A DNA stretch of 64,000 nucleotides from Micrococcus sp. EYE_212 (GTDB lineage Bacteria; Actinomycetota; Actinomycetes; Actinomycetales; Micrococcaceae). Below, in pieces: positions 17,878 to 30,034 of the stretch (position 1 is the first letter of the stretch; every line of letters starts with the position of its first letter). The notes beneath the pieces are model-generated. The model was not told where the DNA came from. It ran no database searches and was given only the letters and a program-made list of their open reading frames with translations. The translations under genes were made by a program, and so were the position numbers. The stretch lies in the NCBI RefSeq assembly GCF_023147585.1, contig NZ_JAHXOZ010000009.1, forward strand, positions 62,001 through 126,000, read 5' to 3'.

Positions 17878-18669
17878 ATGACCCACCACCACCACGACGC
17901 CGACTCCCCGGCTGCCCTGGCCCGCGCCGACTTCCGTTCCGGCCTCGTCCGCCCGACGTCGGGCCTGGCCCCGGGCCGCACGCAGGCCAATCTCGTGGTC
18001 CTGCCGCGGGACTGGGCCTTCGACATGCTGCTGTTCGCCCAGCGCAACCCCGGCCCCATGCCCCTGCTGGATGTCACCGAGCCGGGAGAGCCGACGACGT
18101 CGTGGGCACCCGGCGCGGACCTGCGCACCGACCTGCCGCTCTACCGCGTGTGGCGCGGCGGCGAGCTGGTCGAGGAGGTCTCGGACGCGACCGACCACTG
18201 GGGCGAGGACGCCGTCGCCTTCCTCATCGGCTGCAGCTTCGGCTTCGAGGCCGCGCTGCAGCGGGCCGGGGTGCCCGTGCGCAACCTGGACCAGGGGCGC
18301 AACGTGGCGATGTACCGCACGGACCGTCCGCTGCGCCCCGCGGGGCGGATGCGCGGCGAGCTCGTGGTCTCGATGCGTCCCGTGCCGCCCGAGCTCGTGG
18401 CGACGGCCGTCACCGTCAGCGCCGCCGTGCCGTTCGCCCACGGCGCCCCCGTGCACGTCGGCGACCCCTCCCGCCTCGGCGTCGCCGACCTCGCCGCGCC
18501 GGACTACGGCGAGGCCACGGACCTCGAGCCGGGCGACGTCCCCGTCTTCTGGCCGTGCGGCGTCACCCCGCAGCGGGCGCTCGAGGTCTCCCGGCCGCCG
18601 TGGGCCATCACGCATGCGCCGGGGCACATGTTCATCACCGACGCCGTGGAGGGGGCGGCGCGGGTCTAG
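17878..18669 (+). CDS. DUF1445 putative hydro-lyase / D-glutamate cyclase-like protein
   Basis: 263 aa. Hallmarks of the DUF1445 (YcsI/putative hydro-lyase) family are clear: [55 protein letters not shown] and [12 protein letters not shown] near the C-terminus. The related mammalian protein is a D-glutamate cyclase converting D-glutamate to 5-oxoproline; whether this enzyme does the same is unknown. The N-terminus contains a His run (MTHHHHDAD). The 84 bp upstream includes the AT-rich stretch CATATAAGCA, probably its promoter. Its TAG stop is shared with the -10 hexamer of the next gene. Confidence 0.85.
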   Translation: MTHHHHDADSPAALARADFRSGLVRPTSGLAPGRTQANLVVLPRDWAFDMLLFAQRNPGPMPLLDVTEPGEPTTSWAPGADLRTDLPLYRVWRGGELVEEVSDATDHWGEDAVAFLIGCSFGFEAALQRAGVPVRNLDQGRNVAMYRTDRPLRPAGRMRGELVVSMRPVPPELVATAVTVSAAVPFAHGAPVHVGDPSRLGVADLAAPDYGEATDLEPGDVPVFWPCGVTPQRALEVSRPPWAITHAPGHMFITDAVEGAARV

Positions 18670-18672
18670 ACT
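18667..18672 (+). promoter_or_regulatory. -10 hexamer for the first terC
   Basis: TAGACT begins with the stop codon TAG of the DUF1445 gene, so stop codon and promoter share bases. It would give a leader of about 28 nt with GAAAGGA as ribosome binding site. Confidence 0.5.
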
Positions 18673-18706
18673 GACGGCCGCCCCGCCGACGAAAGGACCC
18701 CCGTCC

Positions 18707-19750
18707 ATGGACGTTCTCAGCCCCGCCTTCGAGGTCGGCACCCTCGTGGTGCTCGGCCTCATCCTGCTGCTGGACCTGCTCTACGTCGCGCGGCGGCCCC
18801 ATGAGCCCTCCATGAAGGAGGCGGGCCTGTGGATCGGCTTCTACGTGACGCTCGCCCTCGTCTTCGCGGGCCTGCTCTTCGTCCTGGGCGACGCCCAGCA
18901 CGGCACGGAGTTCCTTGCCGGCTGGGTCACCGAGTACAGCCTGAGCGTGGACAACCTGTTCGTCTTCCTCATCATCATGGCCAAGTTCCAGGTGCCGCGC
19001 CGGTACCAGCAGGAGGTCCTGATGGTGGGCATCATCATCGCCCTCATCGCGCGGGCCGTCTTCATCGCGATCGGCGCGGTGGCCATCGAGCACCTCACGT
19101 GGGTGTTCTACATCTTCGGAGCCTTCCTGCTCTGGACCGCATGGCACCAGCTCAACGACGACGACGACGGCGAGGAGTCCGAGCCCGGGATCGTCGCCCG
19201 GCTCACGCGCCGGCTCAACGTGGCCCCGGACTACGACGGGAACAGGCTGCGCACCACCGTGGACGGCAAGCGCATGTTCACCCCCATGGTGGTCGTGTTC
19301 ATCACCATCGGCCTGACGGACGTCATGTTCGCGGTGGACTCGATCCCGGCGATCTTCGGCCTCACCCAGAACTGGTTCATCGTGCTGACGGCCAACATCT
19401 TCGCCCTCATGGGCCTGCGCCAGCTCTACTTCCTGCTCGGCGGGCTCATGGACCGCCTGGTGTTCCTCAAGCACGGACTCGCGTTCATCCTCGCCTTCAT
19501 CGGCGTGAAGCTCATCCTCCACGCCCTGCACGAGAACGAGCTGCCCTTCCTCAACGGCGGCCAGCCCGTCACCTGGGTGCCGGAGATCTCCACGTTCGTC
19601 TCGCTGGCCGTCATCCTGGGCACCCTCGTGGTCGCCACCCTCGCCTCCCTGCTGTGGGGCAAGGCGCCCGAGGACGGGGCGGAGCCGGTCTTCCACGGCG
19701 CGCACCGCATGCAGGACATCGCGGAGCGGGCGGAGTCGGACGGCCGTTGA
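18707..19750 (+). CDS. TerC family membrane protein, paralogue 1
   Basis: 347 aa integral membrane protein with about nine hydrophobic segments. The two TerC signatures with buried acidic residues are present: EYSLSVDNLFVFLIIMAKF near 76-94 and DVMFAVDSIPAIFGLTQ near 205. Between the halves sits an acidic loop (NDDDDGEESEP). TerC/Alx proteins export Mn2+ or load it onto secreted enzymes in other bacteria, and some are linked to tellurite resistance. It has its own promoter and a 28-nt leader without a riboswitch, unlike paralogue 2, which follows 200 bp downstream. The two differ in regulation and in the C-terminal tail. Confidence 0.92.
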   Translation: MDVLSPAFEVGTLVVLGLILLLDLLYVARRPHEPSMKEAGLWIGFYVTLALVFAGLLFVLGDAQHGTEFLAGWVTEYSLSVDNLFVFLIIMAKFQVPRRYQQEVLMVGIIIALIARAVFIAIGAVAIEHLTWVFYIFGAFLLWTAWHQLNDDDDGEESEPGIVARLTRRLNVAPDYDGNRLRTTVDGKRMFTPMVVVFITIGLTDVMFAVDSIPAIFGLTQNWFIVLTANIFALMGLRQLYFLLGGLMDRLVFLKHGLAFILAFIGVKLILHALHENELPFLNGGQPVTWVPEISTFVSLAVILGTLVVATLASLLWGKAPEDGAEPVFHGAHRMQDIAERAESDGR

Positions 19751-19777
19751 GCGGGCGGGCGCGCCCTCCGGTAGAGT
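19747..19777 (+). promoter_or_regulatory. promoter of the riboswitch and second terC
   Basis: TTGAGC at 19747-19752 and TAGAGT at 19772-19777 with a 19-bp spacer. Transcription would begin near 19784-19787, exactly where the GGGGGAGTA riboswitch core follows. Confidence 0.5.
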
Positions 19778-19784
19778 GGGCCCG

Positions 19785-19943
19785 TCGTGGGGGAGTATCC
19801 ACAACGCTGTGAACGTCAGTACGCGCGCCGATCGGTCGAGAATCCCGATGCGGCCCGCCGGGCACAGCGGCCTGGGCGCCGGGAGGAACCGGAGGCGAGG
19901 CGGAGAGACTTGCGAGCACTCATCGAGACCCCCTCACGAAAGG
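19785..19943 (+). ncRNA. yybP-ykoY-like Mn2+ riboswitch
   Basis: The 5' core GGGGGAGTA (19789-19797) matches the invariant GGGGAGUA of yybP-ykoY RNAs. ACGTCAGTACG follows where family members have a GUCAuuACG-like segment, and the 3' core TCGAGACC (19923-19930) matches GCAAGACC/GCGAGACC. The flanks can pair as helix P1: GTGGGGG at 19787-19793 with CCCCTCAC at 19930-19937. The intervening region can form GC-rich arms. The P1 3' strand ends right before the ribosome binding site GAAAGG (19938-19943), suggesting translational control. These RNAs sense Mn2+ and control TerC-type exporters, and a TerC gene is directly downstream. Identification is by eye. Confidence 0.72.
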
Positions 19944-19950
19944 TGCTCCC

Positions 19951-21204
19951 ATGGAGATCACCGGTCTGACCTGGGGGCTGACGATCGCACTGATCGTGGG
20001 CCTCCTCGCCTTCGACTACTTCGCCCACGTGCGCAAGGCGCACACGCCCACCATCCGCGAGGCCGCGGTCTGGTCCGGCGTCTACATCGGCATCGCCCTG
20101 CTCTTCGGCCTCGTCTTCTTCGCGTTCGGGGACGCCCAGCACGCGGTGGAGTACTACACCGGCTACATCCTGGAGAAGGCGCTCAGCGTCGACAACCTCT
20201 TCGTGTTCCTGGTCATCATGGCCTCGTTCCGGGTCCCGCGCGACTACCAGCAGAAGGTGCTGCTGTTCGGCATCACCTTCGCGCTCATCTCCCGCACGGT
20301 CTTCATCCTGCTGGGCGCGGCCGTGATCTCGGTGTGGTCCGACGTGTTCTACCTCTTCGGCATCGTGCTCCTGATCGTGGCCGGCAACCAGCTCAAGGGG
20401 GAGCTCGCGGGCGACTCCGCCGAGGACGAGGCGGACAACGTGATGGTCCGCCTGGCCAAGCGCTTCCTCCCCGCCTCGGACTCGTTCGACGGCGACCGGC
20501 TGTTCACGGTGGAGAACGGCAAGAAGGTCATGACGCCGATGCTGCTGGTCATGGTGGCCATCGGCGCGACGGACATCCTCTTCGCCTTCGACTCCATCCC
20601 CGCCATCTTCGGCGTGACCCAGGAGGCGTACATCGTCTTCACGGCCACCGCGTTCTCCCTCATGGGCCTGCGCCAGCTGTACTTCCTCATCGACGGCCTC
20701 CTGGACCGCCTCGTGTACCTCTCGTACGGCCTGTCCGCGATCCTCGCCTTCATCGGCGTGAAGCTGATCCTCCACGCGCTGCACGAGAACAACCTCTCGT
20801 TCATCAACGACGGCCAGAACGTGTCGGTCGTGGAGATCCCCACGGTGCTCTCGCTGATCGTCGTCGTCGGCATCCTGGTGCTGACCGTGCTGGTCTCCCT
20901 GGCCTCGCCCAAGGGCCAGGCCCTGCGGACGCTGCAGAACGCGGAGAAGTTCTCCCACCGCTTCACCCAGCTCGACCCGCAGGCGCCCCTCGAGGAGCGC
21001 CGCGCGGCCGCCGAGAGGATGGACACCTGGACGGCCAAGGCCGAGCAGGTCGACCAGAAGTGGCGGGACAAGCTCCTGGACCACAAGGACCGCTACTCCC
21101 AGATCATCCGCACGGCGCACGAGACGCGCCTCTCCGACCCGGACTCGGCGGATCCGCGCGGCGTGTCCGAGGCGATCGTCCGCCAGGCCGGACCCCGCGT
21201 CTGA
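19951..21204 (+). CDS. TerC family membrane protein, paralogue 2 (riboswitch-controlled)
   Basis: 417 aa, 70 longer than paralogue 1. The TerC core has LEKALSVDNLFVFLVIMASF near 75-94 and DILFAFDSIPAIFGVTQ near 208. The last 90 residues or so form a hydrophilic cytoplasmic tail, rich in charged residues with heptad-like helical character, that paralogue 1 lacks. A likely Mn2+ exporter or metal-loading protein, supported by the yybP-ykoY-like RNA in its 5' leader. GAAAGG lies eight bases before the ATG at 19951. It converges with the S33 peptidase gene across a shared terminator. Confidence 0.92.
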   Translation: MEITGLTWGLTIALIVGLLAFDYFAHVRKAHTPTIREAAVWSGVYIGIALLFGLVFFAFGDAQHAVEYYTGYILEKALSVDNLFVFLVIMASFRVPRDYQQKVLLFGITFALISRTVFILLGAAVISVWSDVFYLFGIVLLIVAGNQLKGELAGDSAEDEADNVMVRLAKRFLPASDSFDGDRLFTVENGKKVMTPMLLVMVAIGATDILFAFDSIPAIFGVTQEAYIVFTATAFSLMGLRQLYFLIDGLLDRLVYLSYGLSAILAFIGVKLILHALHENNLSFINDGQNVSVVEIPTVLSLIVVVGILVLTVLVSLASPKGQALRTLQNAEKFSHRFTQLDPQAPLEERRAAAERMDTWTAKAEQVDQKWRDKLLDHKDRYSQIIRTAHETRLSDPDSADPRGVSEAIVRQAGPRV

Positions 21205-21228
21205 GGCACGCGGCGTCGCCGCACGGGC

Positions 21229-21266
21229 AGGCCCCCGCCCCGATCACCCGATCGGACCGGGGGCCT
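21229..21266. terminator. bidirectional terminator, terC 2 / S33 peptidase
   Basis: Stem AGGCCCCCG...CCGATC (21229-21245) pairs with GATCGG...CGGGGGCCT (21250-21266), with a 2x2 internal loop and an ACCC apical loop. It overlaps the stop codon of the minus-strand peptidase gene. Confidence 0.75.
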
Positions 21267-22734
21267 CCGTCATCTCCAGGAGACGGGCGAGGACGGCCGC
21301 GCCGTCGTCGGCGAGCCCGTCGTGGTGGAATGCGTCGGTCTCCCACACGCGCAGCCCGCGCACCCGTGCGGCCGTCTCGAGGGAGAGGTCGCGGTCCACG
21401 TAGACGTCGTGCGTGTAGACGGCCGCGGCCACGGGCACGCGGTTGGCCGCGAGCGCGCCGAGGTCGTAGAGCGCGCCCCAGTCCTCGCGGGCGGCAATGA
21501 GCTGCGCGGCCTCGGCCAGCGGGTGCAGGGGCGCCCCGGCCTCGAGCTGCCACGCGAACACGTGCTCGCCCGTGAGCAGGGGGGTGCCCTCCGGGGCGGC
21601 GTCCCCGCCGCACGCGCCCGGGTCGAAGTCCGGGTGCTCCTGGAGGACGCGCGCGGCCGACCAGTCCGTCGGCGCGGCGCCCGGCTGGGCGTAGATCGCC
21701 TCGTGGAGCAGCGTGTACAGCGGCGTCTGGGCGCGGTCGGCCTGGGCGGCGACGGCGGCCCGGAAGCCCTCGCTCAGCCGCGCCTGGCGAGCACCCTCGT
21801 CGAACGCTTCGGTCAGCACGTAGAGCAGGGAGTCGACGCGGGTGTTGCCGCCCAGCAGCATGCCGAGCATCTGGGCGCGGGCCACCGTGAGCGCGGTGCC
21901 GTCCGGCAGGCGCTCGGGCGTGCCGGCCGCCTCGCGGGCCCGAAGATGGGCGACGACGCGCTCCCAGGCCACCCACGCGTGCGGGTGGCGGTCGAAGAAC
22001 TCGCGGTTCCGCTCCCGCATGCGCGCGTAGGTGGCCCGGTACACGCGGTCCGCGTGCCCCGTGAGCGGGGCGAGGCCGCCCGTGACGTGGCAGCGCGCGA
22101 GGCCCTCGGGGAACCAGGAGAGGTAGCTCAGCGTGCAGAAGCCCCCGAAGCTCTGGCCGAGCGTGGCCCACGGGTTCGCGCCGAGGGCGAGGCGGACCAT
22201 CTCGGCGTCCGCGACGATGGAGGGCGCCCGCAGGTGCCCCAGGTACGCGGCCTGGGCCTCGGGGGACATCCCCGCGAGGGAAGCGACGGTGGCCGGGGTG
22301 GCGGCCCCCGTCCCGCGCTGGTCCAGCAGGAGCACCCGGAACCGCCCCGCGGCCTCCTTGAGCCAGCCGCCCAGGCGTGCGGGCCGGGCGGCGCCGCTGC
22401 CCGGACCGCCCTGCAGGTACAGGAGCCAGGGCAGGTCCGCCGACCCTGCCGCCGGTCCGCGCACCTCGTGCGCGACCACGCGGAGCGTGCCCGCGCCCCC
22501 GGGCCCGAGCCCCGTGGCGGACGCGTCCTTCGCCCGCGCCTGCTCGAGGGTGTCGGCGTGGTCGACGGGGACGGTGAACCGGTGGTCCACGATCACCGTG
22601 CCGTCGAAGAGCGTCGTCTGCGCGCCGCGCACGTGCTCCGCGGCCTCCCGGGGCGCGAAGCCGCGCGGGTCGCCGGGCGGGAGCGCCGAGGCGGCCCCGC
22701 CCCCGGAGGCGGGGGAGCCGCCGTCGTGCGTCAC
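21244..22734 (-). CDS. alpha/beta hydrolase, proline iminopeptidase-like (S33)
   Basis: 496 aa. It has the oxyanion-loop motif LQGGPGSG (108-114), DQRGTG (138-143), the nucleophile elbow GQSFGG (Ser195) and a C-terminal AFHHDG carrying the likely catalytic His. These are hallmarks of peptidase family S33, prolyl aminopeptidases that remove N-terminal proline. It is longer than the usual 310-420 aa because of a 50-residue low-complexity N-terminus and a long cap domain. The GTG start at 22734 overlaps the TGA of the upstream helicase gene (GTGA), so it is the second gene of an operon with it. No signal peptide is seen; cytoplasmic. Confidence 0.87.
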   Translation of the reverse strand: MTHDGGSPASGGGAASALPPGDPRGFAPREAAEHVRGAQTTLFDGTVIVDHRFTVPVDHADTLEQARAKDASATGLGPGGAGTLRVVAHEVRGPAAGSADLPWLLYLQGGPGSGAARPARLGGWLKEAAGRFRVLLLDQRGTGAATPATVASLAGMSPEAQAAYLGHLRAPSIVADAEMVRLALGANPWATLGQSFGGFCTLSYLSWFPEGLARCHVTGGLAPLTGHADRVYRATYARMRERNREFFDRHPHAWVAWERVVAHLRAREAAGTPERLPDGTALTVARAQMLGMLLGGNTRVDSLLYVLTEAFDEGARQARLSEGFRAAVAAQADRAQTPLYTLLHEAIYAQPGAAPTDWSAARVLQEHPDFDPGACGGDAAPEGTPLLTGEHVFAWQLEAGAPLHPLAEAAQLIAAREDWGALYDLGALAANRVPVAAAVYTHDVYVDRDLSLETAARVRGLRVWETDAFHHDGLADDGAAVLARLLEMTEAPGPIG

Positions 22735-25382
22735 AGCCCCCACCCGGACTCGGGCGCGCCCACCGAGACGACGCGGATGACGGGGTGACCGGCCTCGTCC
22801 GAGGCGTCGAGGTCGACGACCGCGTTGATGCCGTGGTCGAGGTCGCCGTCGTGGTCCTTGAGGACCTGGCGGACGGCCCACCAGCGGGCGCCGGTGAGCT
22901 CGAGCGGTGCGGGCACGGGGGGCGCCGTGGCCACGCGGAACAGCTCGGGGCCGCGCGCGGCGGCCGAGTCGTCGATGTCCTCGTGGTCGTCGAAGTACGC
23001 GTCGAGCGCGTCGGCCCAGTCGTCCGCAGAGAGGCCGCCGGAGAGCTCGGCCAGCCGCGCGTCCTGCTCGTCCCCGAACAGGCGCACCCGCTGGAACAGC
23101 GCGTTGCGCACCATCACGCGGAACACCGGCGTGTTGTCCGTGAGGCGCGGGGGAGCGGGCGGGGCGATGGACTCCATGTCCTTGCGGAGCTCCTCGATGT
23201 CCCCGGCCACGAGGTCCTCCCACTCCTCGAGGAGGGAGGAGTCGGTCTGCTTGACCATCTCGTCGAGCCAGTCCAGCAGCACCTGCAGCTCGTCCGTGCG
23301 CGACTCCTGCGGCACCGTGTGGCGCAGCGCCTTCACGGCGTCCGTGAGGTAGCGCAGCAGCACGCCCTCGGAGCGGGCGATCCCGTAGAAGCGCACGTAG
23401 TCGCCGAAGCCCATGGCGCGCTCGAACATGTCCCGCACCACGGACTTCGGGGCGAGCTCGAACTCGGCGAGCCACGGGGCGTCCTTGCGGTACACCTCGA
23501 ACTGCTGCTCGAGCAGCTCGGCGAGCGGCTGCGGGTACGTGACCTCCTCGAGGGCGGCCATGCGGTCGTTGTAGTCCATGCCCTCGGCCTTCATGGCGGC
23601 CACGGCCTCGCCCTTGGCCTTCTTCGCCTGGGCGGAGAGCACCTGGCGCGGCGGGTCGAGGGTCGCCTCGATCACGGAGACGACGTCGAGCGCGTGGTCC
23701 GGCTCGGCCGGGTCCAGGAGCTCGAGGGCGGCCAGGGCGAAGGGGGAGAGCGGCTGGTTGAGGGCGAAGTCCGCCTGCAGGTCCACCGTGAGGTCCACCG
23801 TGCGGCCCTCGGCGTCCGGCTCCGGGAGCTTCTCCACGATCCCCGCGGCGAGCAGCTCGCGGAAGATGCCGAGCGCCTGCCGCATCAGCGCCGCCTGGCG
23901 GGCCGGCGTCTCGTGCGTGCCGCGCAGCAGGCGCCGCACCGCGATCACGGGGTCCCCGGGCCGGTCCAGGATGTTCAGGAGCATGGAGTGGGTGAGCTGC
24001 ATGCGGGAGGACAGCGGCTCCGGCTCGGCCTCCACGAGGCGCTCGAAGCTGGCCCGGCCCCACGAGACGAACCCCTGCGGCGGCGACTTCTTCTTCGCGC
24101 CCTTGAGGGACTGCTTCATGCGCTTCTCGCGCTCGGCCTCGTCCTTGACGGACGCGAACTTCGCGGCGGCCCTGCGCGCGGCCGCGGCGTTCTCGATCAC
24201 GTGCTCGGGGGCCTGGACCACCACGGTGCCCGAGGTGTCGTAGCCCGCGCGCCCGGCCCGTCCGGCGATCTGGTGGAACTCGCGGGCCTGGAGGAGGCGG
24301 GTCCGCTCGCCGTCGAACTTGGACAGCGCGGTGAGGAGCACGGTGCGGATCGGCACGTTGATCCCGACGCCGAGCGTGTCCGTGCCGCAGATGACCTTGA
24401 GCAGGCCGTCCTGCGCGAGCTTCTCCACGAGGCGCCGGTACTTCGGCAGCATGCCCGCGTGGTGGACGCCGATGCCCGCGCGCACGAGCCGGTTGAGCGT
24501 GTGGCCGAACCCGGCGGAGAAGCGGAATCCCGCGATACGCGCCGCGATGGCCTCCTTCTCCTCCTTGGTGGTCACGGAGATCGAGGAGAGCCCCTGCGCC
24601 GTCTCCACGGCGTCGAGCTGCGAGAAGTGCACCACGTACACGGGGGCCTGGTGGGTGGAGACGAGCTCCTCCACCTTCTCCTGCAGCGGGACCTCGGACC
24701 ACTCGTAGGTCAGCGGGATGGGCCGCTCCGCGTGGGCGACGACGGCGACCTCGCGCCCGGTGCGGGACCGCAGGTCCTCCTCCAGGCGGGTGGTGTCCCC
24801 GAGGGTCGCGGACATGAGCAGGAAGCGGGCCTGGGGGAGCTCGAGCAGGGGGACCTGCCAGGCCCAGCCGCGGAAGGGGTCGGCGTAGTAGTGGAACTCG
24901 TCCATGACGACGGTGTCCAGCTCCAGGCCCGTGCCCTCGCGCAGGGCGCGGTTGGCGAGGATCTCCGCCGTGCAGCAGATGATCGGCGCATCACCGTTGA
25001 CCGTGGAGTCACCCGTGACCATGCCGACGTTCTCCGCGCCGAACACGTCCACGAGCTGGAAGAACTTCTCCGAGACGAGGGCCTTGATGGGGGCCGTGTA
25101 GTAGGAGACCTTCCCGCGCGCCATGGCGTCCGCGTGGGCGCCGAGCGCCACGAGCGACTTCCCGGACCCGGTGGGGGTCGCCAGGATCACGTGGTTGCCC
25201 TGGACGAGCTCGAGGACGGCCTCCTCCTGCGCCGGGTACAGGGAGATCCCGCGCTCGTCCGTCCACGCGGTGAACGCCTCGAACACCGCGTCGGCGTCCG
25301 GGGACGCGTCCAGGGCGTCGAGGCGGGCGAGGAGGGCGGGCGGAGTCGTGGCGGAGGCGGGAGCGGGGGCAGAGGAAGTCAT
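22731..25382 (-). CDS. superfamily II Ski2-like RNA helicase with DUF3516 domain
   Basis: 883 aa. The helicase core occupies the N-terminal half: Walker [10 protein letters not shown] (68-76), [12 protein letters not shown], a DEFH box (161-164) within [28 protein letters not shown] and the motif [17 protein letters not shown]. The C-terminal half is all-alpha and charged, as in actinobacterial DEAD/DEAH proteins with DUF3516. It probably unwinds structured RNA; the precise target is unknown. The -10 TACCCT ends seven bases before the ATG at 25382, and there is no Shine-Dalgarno, so translation is likely leaderless. Its stop overlaps the peptidase start. Confidence 0.9.
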   Translation of the reverse strand: MTSSAPAPASATTPPALLARLDALDASPDADAVFEAFTAWTDERGISLYPAQEEAVLELVQGNHVILATPTGSGKSLVALGAHADAMARGKVSYYTAPIKALVSEKFFQLVDVFGAENVGMVTGDSTVNGDAPIICCTAEILANRALREGTGLELDTVVMDEFHYYADPFRGWAWQVPLLELPQARFLLMSATLGDTTRLEEDLRSRTGREVAVVAHAERPIPLTYEWSEVPLQEKVEELVSTHQAPVYVVHFSQLDAVETAQGLSSISVTTKEEKEAIAARIAGFRFSAGFGHTLNRLVRAGIGVHHAGMLPKYRRLVEKLAQDGLLKVICGTDTLGVGINVPIRTVLLTALSKFDGERTRLLQAREFHQIAGRAGRAGYDTSGTVVVQAPEHVIENAAAARRAAAKFASVKDEAEREKRMKQSLKGAKKKSPPQGFVSWGRASFERLVEAEPEPLSSRMQLTHSMLLNILDRPGDPVIAVRRLLRGTHETPARQAALMRQALGIFRELLAAGIVEKLPEPDAEGRTVDLTVDLQADFALNQPLSPFALAALELLDPAEPDHALDVVSVIEATLDPPRQVLSAQAKKAKGEAVAAMKAEGMDYNDRMAALEEVTYPQPLAELLEQQFEVYRKDAPWLAEFELAPKSVVRDMFERAMGFGDYVRFYGIARSEGVLLRYLTDAVKALRHTVPQESRTDELQVLLDWLDEMVKQTDSSLLEEWEDLVAGDIEELRKDMESIAPPAPPRLTDNTPVFRVMVRNALFQRVRLFGDEQDARLAELSGGLSADDWADALDAYFDDHEDIDDSAAARGPELFRVATAPPVPAPLELTGARWWAVRQVLKDHDGDLDHGINAVVDLDASDEAGHPVIRVVSVGAPESGWGL

Positions 25383-25389
25383 CCCGCCC

Positions 25390-25395
25390 AGGGTA
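25390..25395 (-). promoter_or_regulatory. -10 hexamer for the DUF3516 helicase, leaderless
   Basis: TACCCT on the minus strand, ending seven bases before the ATG at 25382. The intervening GGGCGGG is too close to the ATG to serve as a normal ribosome binding site. Confidence 0.55.
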
Positions 25396-25411
25396 TCGGC
25401 GCCGGCCGGGG

Positions 25412-26095
25412 TCACCAGCCGCGCTCGGCCCACTCCGGCAGGTGCGGCCGCTCGTCGCCGAGCGTGGTCGAGTCGCCGTGGCCGGGGTGGACGTGCGTGT
25501 CGTCGTCGTAGACGTCGAAGAGGCGCGCGGTGACGTCGGCGAGCAGGGAGGCGAACCGCTCCGGATCCTTCTCCGTGCTGCCCACGCCGCCGGGGAAGAG
25601 GGAGTCTCCGGTGAAGAGCAGGGTCGCCTCGTCGGGGCCGGGCTCGTAGGCCAGGGCGATCGAGCCCGGGGTGTGGCCGCGCAGGGCGATCACGTCGAGC
25701 ACGAGGCCGTCCACGGCGATCCGGTCGCCCTGGCCGACGGCCCGGTCGATCTGCACGCCGGACTCCTCGGCGATGGCGGCGGCGTCGTCGGCCCCGGCGT
25801 AGAGGACCGCCTCCTCGTGGGCCCCGGCGACCTCGGCGAGCGCCCGGACGTGGTCCCAGTGACGGTGCGTCGTGACGATCGCCGCGAGCCAGGTCTCGCA
25901 CGGGGTGTCGACGTCGGCCGAGGCCAGCAGCGCCTCGATCGCGTCCGCGTCGTCCGCGGCGTCGATCAGCACCTGTGCTCCCGTCGTCTTGGAGGTCAGG
26001 AGGTACACGTCGTTGTCCATCGCGGAGACGGGGCGGACGCGCACGGAGATTCCCGGCAGGTCGTGCAGGACGCGGTTCTTCGAGGTCGCGGGCAT
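25412..26095 (-). CDS. metallo-beta-lactamase-fold hydrolase
   Basis: 227 aa. The zinc-binding THRHWDH motif (76-82) is the canonical HxHxDH. A GHTPGSI His follows near 140, [14 protein letters not shown] carries the bridging Asp, and HVHPGHG gives the last His. The layout is that of glyoxalase II-like or general MBL hydrolases; the substrate is not identifiable. It lies 29 bp upstream of the helicase gene on the same strand, but the helicase has its own leaderless promoter. A CACACT hexamer lies seven bases before the ATG at 26095. The 195 bp to the divergent uvrA carries two copies of CCCGGACCGG (26144-26153 and 26176-26185). Confidence 0.9.
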   Translation of the reverse strand: MPATSKNRVLHDLPGISVRVRPVSAMDNDVYLLTSKTTGAQVLIDAADDADAIEALLASADVDTPCETWLAAIVTTHRHWDHVRALAEVAGAHEEAVLYAGADDAAAIAEESGVQIDRAVGQGDRIAVDGLVLDVIALRGHTPGSIALAYEPGPDEATLLFTGDSLFPGGVGSTEKDPERFASLLADVTARLFDVYDDDTHVHPGHGDSTTLGDERPHLPEWAERGW

Positions 26096-26278
26096 GCGGA
26101 CCAGTGTGGCCGAAAGGCCCCGGAGGCGCCAGGGGCGGACCGGCCCGGACCGGAGAGCACCGACCCGGGCCGGGGCCCGGACCGGGGCTCGGACGGGGAA
26201 CGACGGTCAGCGTCGGCGCGCCCGGGCGGGCCGGCTCCGCCGCGCGGGGAGTCCCCCTGCCGTGTCCGGTGCCCCGCC

Positions 26279-26284
26279 TACACT
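26279..26284 (+). promoter_or_regulatory. -10 hexamer for uvrA, leaderless GTG
   Basis: TACACT ends six bases before the GTG at 26291. There is no ribosome binding site, so this hexamer is the main reason for choosing that start. No LexA-type box is present. Confidence 0.55.
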
Positions 26285-26290
26285 GGCCGG

Positions 26291-29308
<3,018 letters not shown>

Positions 29309-29350
29309 CATGACCCGATTCCCGACCACACGCTGAAGGGCGGAGACACC

Positions 29351-30034
29351 ATGGCCACCTCGGAGCCCATCCGCCGGTCCGCGGCGGCGTTCCTGCGTCT
29401 GTCGTGCCGGCCGGAGGTGACCGGCCTCGAGAACGTTCCCGCATCCGGGCCGTTCATCCTCGCCTCCAACCACCTCTCCTTCTTCGACTCCGTGATCCTC
29501 CAGGCGCTCGCCCCGCGCCCGGTCGCGTTCTTCGCCAAGGCGGAGTACTTCACGGGCGCCGGGCCCCGAGGCCGCGCCCAGAGGTGGTTCTTCGACGCCG
29601 TCGGATCGATCCCCGTGGAGCGCGGGGAGCAGGCGGCCTCCGTCGCGGCCCTGGACCAGCTGGTGGGCCTGATCGAGGCCGGCCAGGGCGTGGGCATCTA
29701 CCCCGAGGGCACCCGCAGCCGCGACGGGCGCCTCTACCGCGGACGCACGGGCGCGGCATGGCTCGCGCTCACCACGGGCGCCCCCGTGGTCCCGGTCGGC
29801 CTGCGCGGCACCGAGGGCCTCCAGCCCCCCGGCACCAACGGGTTCCGCCCGCACCGCTTCACCCTCGCGGCAGGCGAGCCGCTCGACTTCGGGCACCCCG
29901 GCCGCCGGCACGCCCTGCCGCAGCGGCGCGAGGCCACCGAGGCGATCATGGCCGCGGTCGCCGCGCTCTCCGGCCAGGAGCGCGTGGACACGTACAACGC
30001 CGCGCCGTCGTCGGACCAGGGCGCCCGTGGCTGA
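29351..30034 (+). CDS. 1-acyl-sn-glycerol-3-phosphate acyltransferase family protein
   Basis: 227 aa. The PlsC signature H-x4-D is HLSFFD (41-46), followed by FFAKAEYF, a conserved block GSIPVERG and the phosphate-binding [16 protein letters not shown] near 118. These enzymes acylate lysophosphatidate or related lipids at the membrane. There is no clear transmembrane helix, so it is probably peripheral. It sits between uvrA and uvrC and overlaps the uvrC start by 8 bp, so it is translationally coupled to a DNA-repair gene. No functional link to repair is known. Gene symbol withheld because actinobacteria carry several PlsC paralogues. Confidence 0.9.
   Translation: MATSEPIRRSAAAFLRLSCRPEVTGLENVPASGPFILASNHLSFFDSVILQALAPRPVAFFAKAEYFTGAGPRGRAQRWFFDAVGSIPVERGEQAASVAALDQLVGLIEAGQGVGIYPEGTRSRDGRLYRGRTGAAWLALTTGAPVVPVGLRGTEGLQPPGTNGFRPHRFTLAAGEPLDFGHPGRRHALPQRREATEAIMAAVAALSGQERVDTYNAAPSSDQGARG

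Noticed and set aside
22785-25511. 908-codon plus-strand frame opposite the DUF3516 helicase
   Set aside because: Val/Arg/Leu-rich shadow with no domain signal; the minus-strand helicase has all motifs.
26144-26185. Two copies of CCCGGACCGG upstream of uvrA as an operator
   Set aside because: Short GC-rich repeats are expected by chance at this base composition and they are far from both -10 hexamers.
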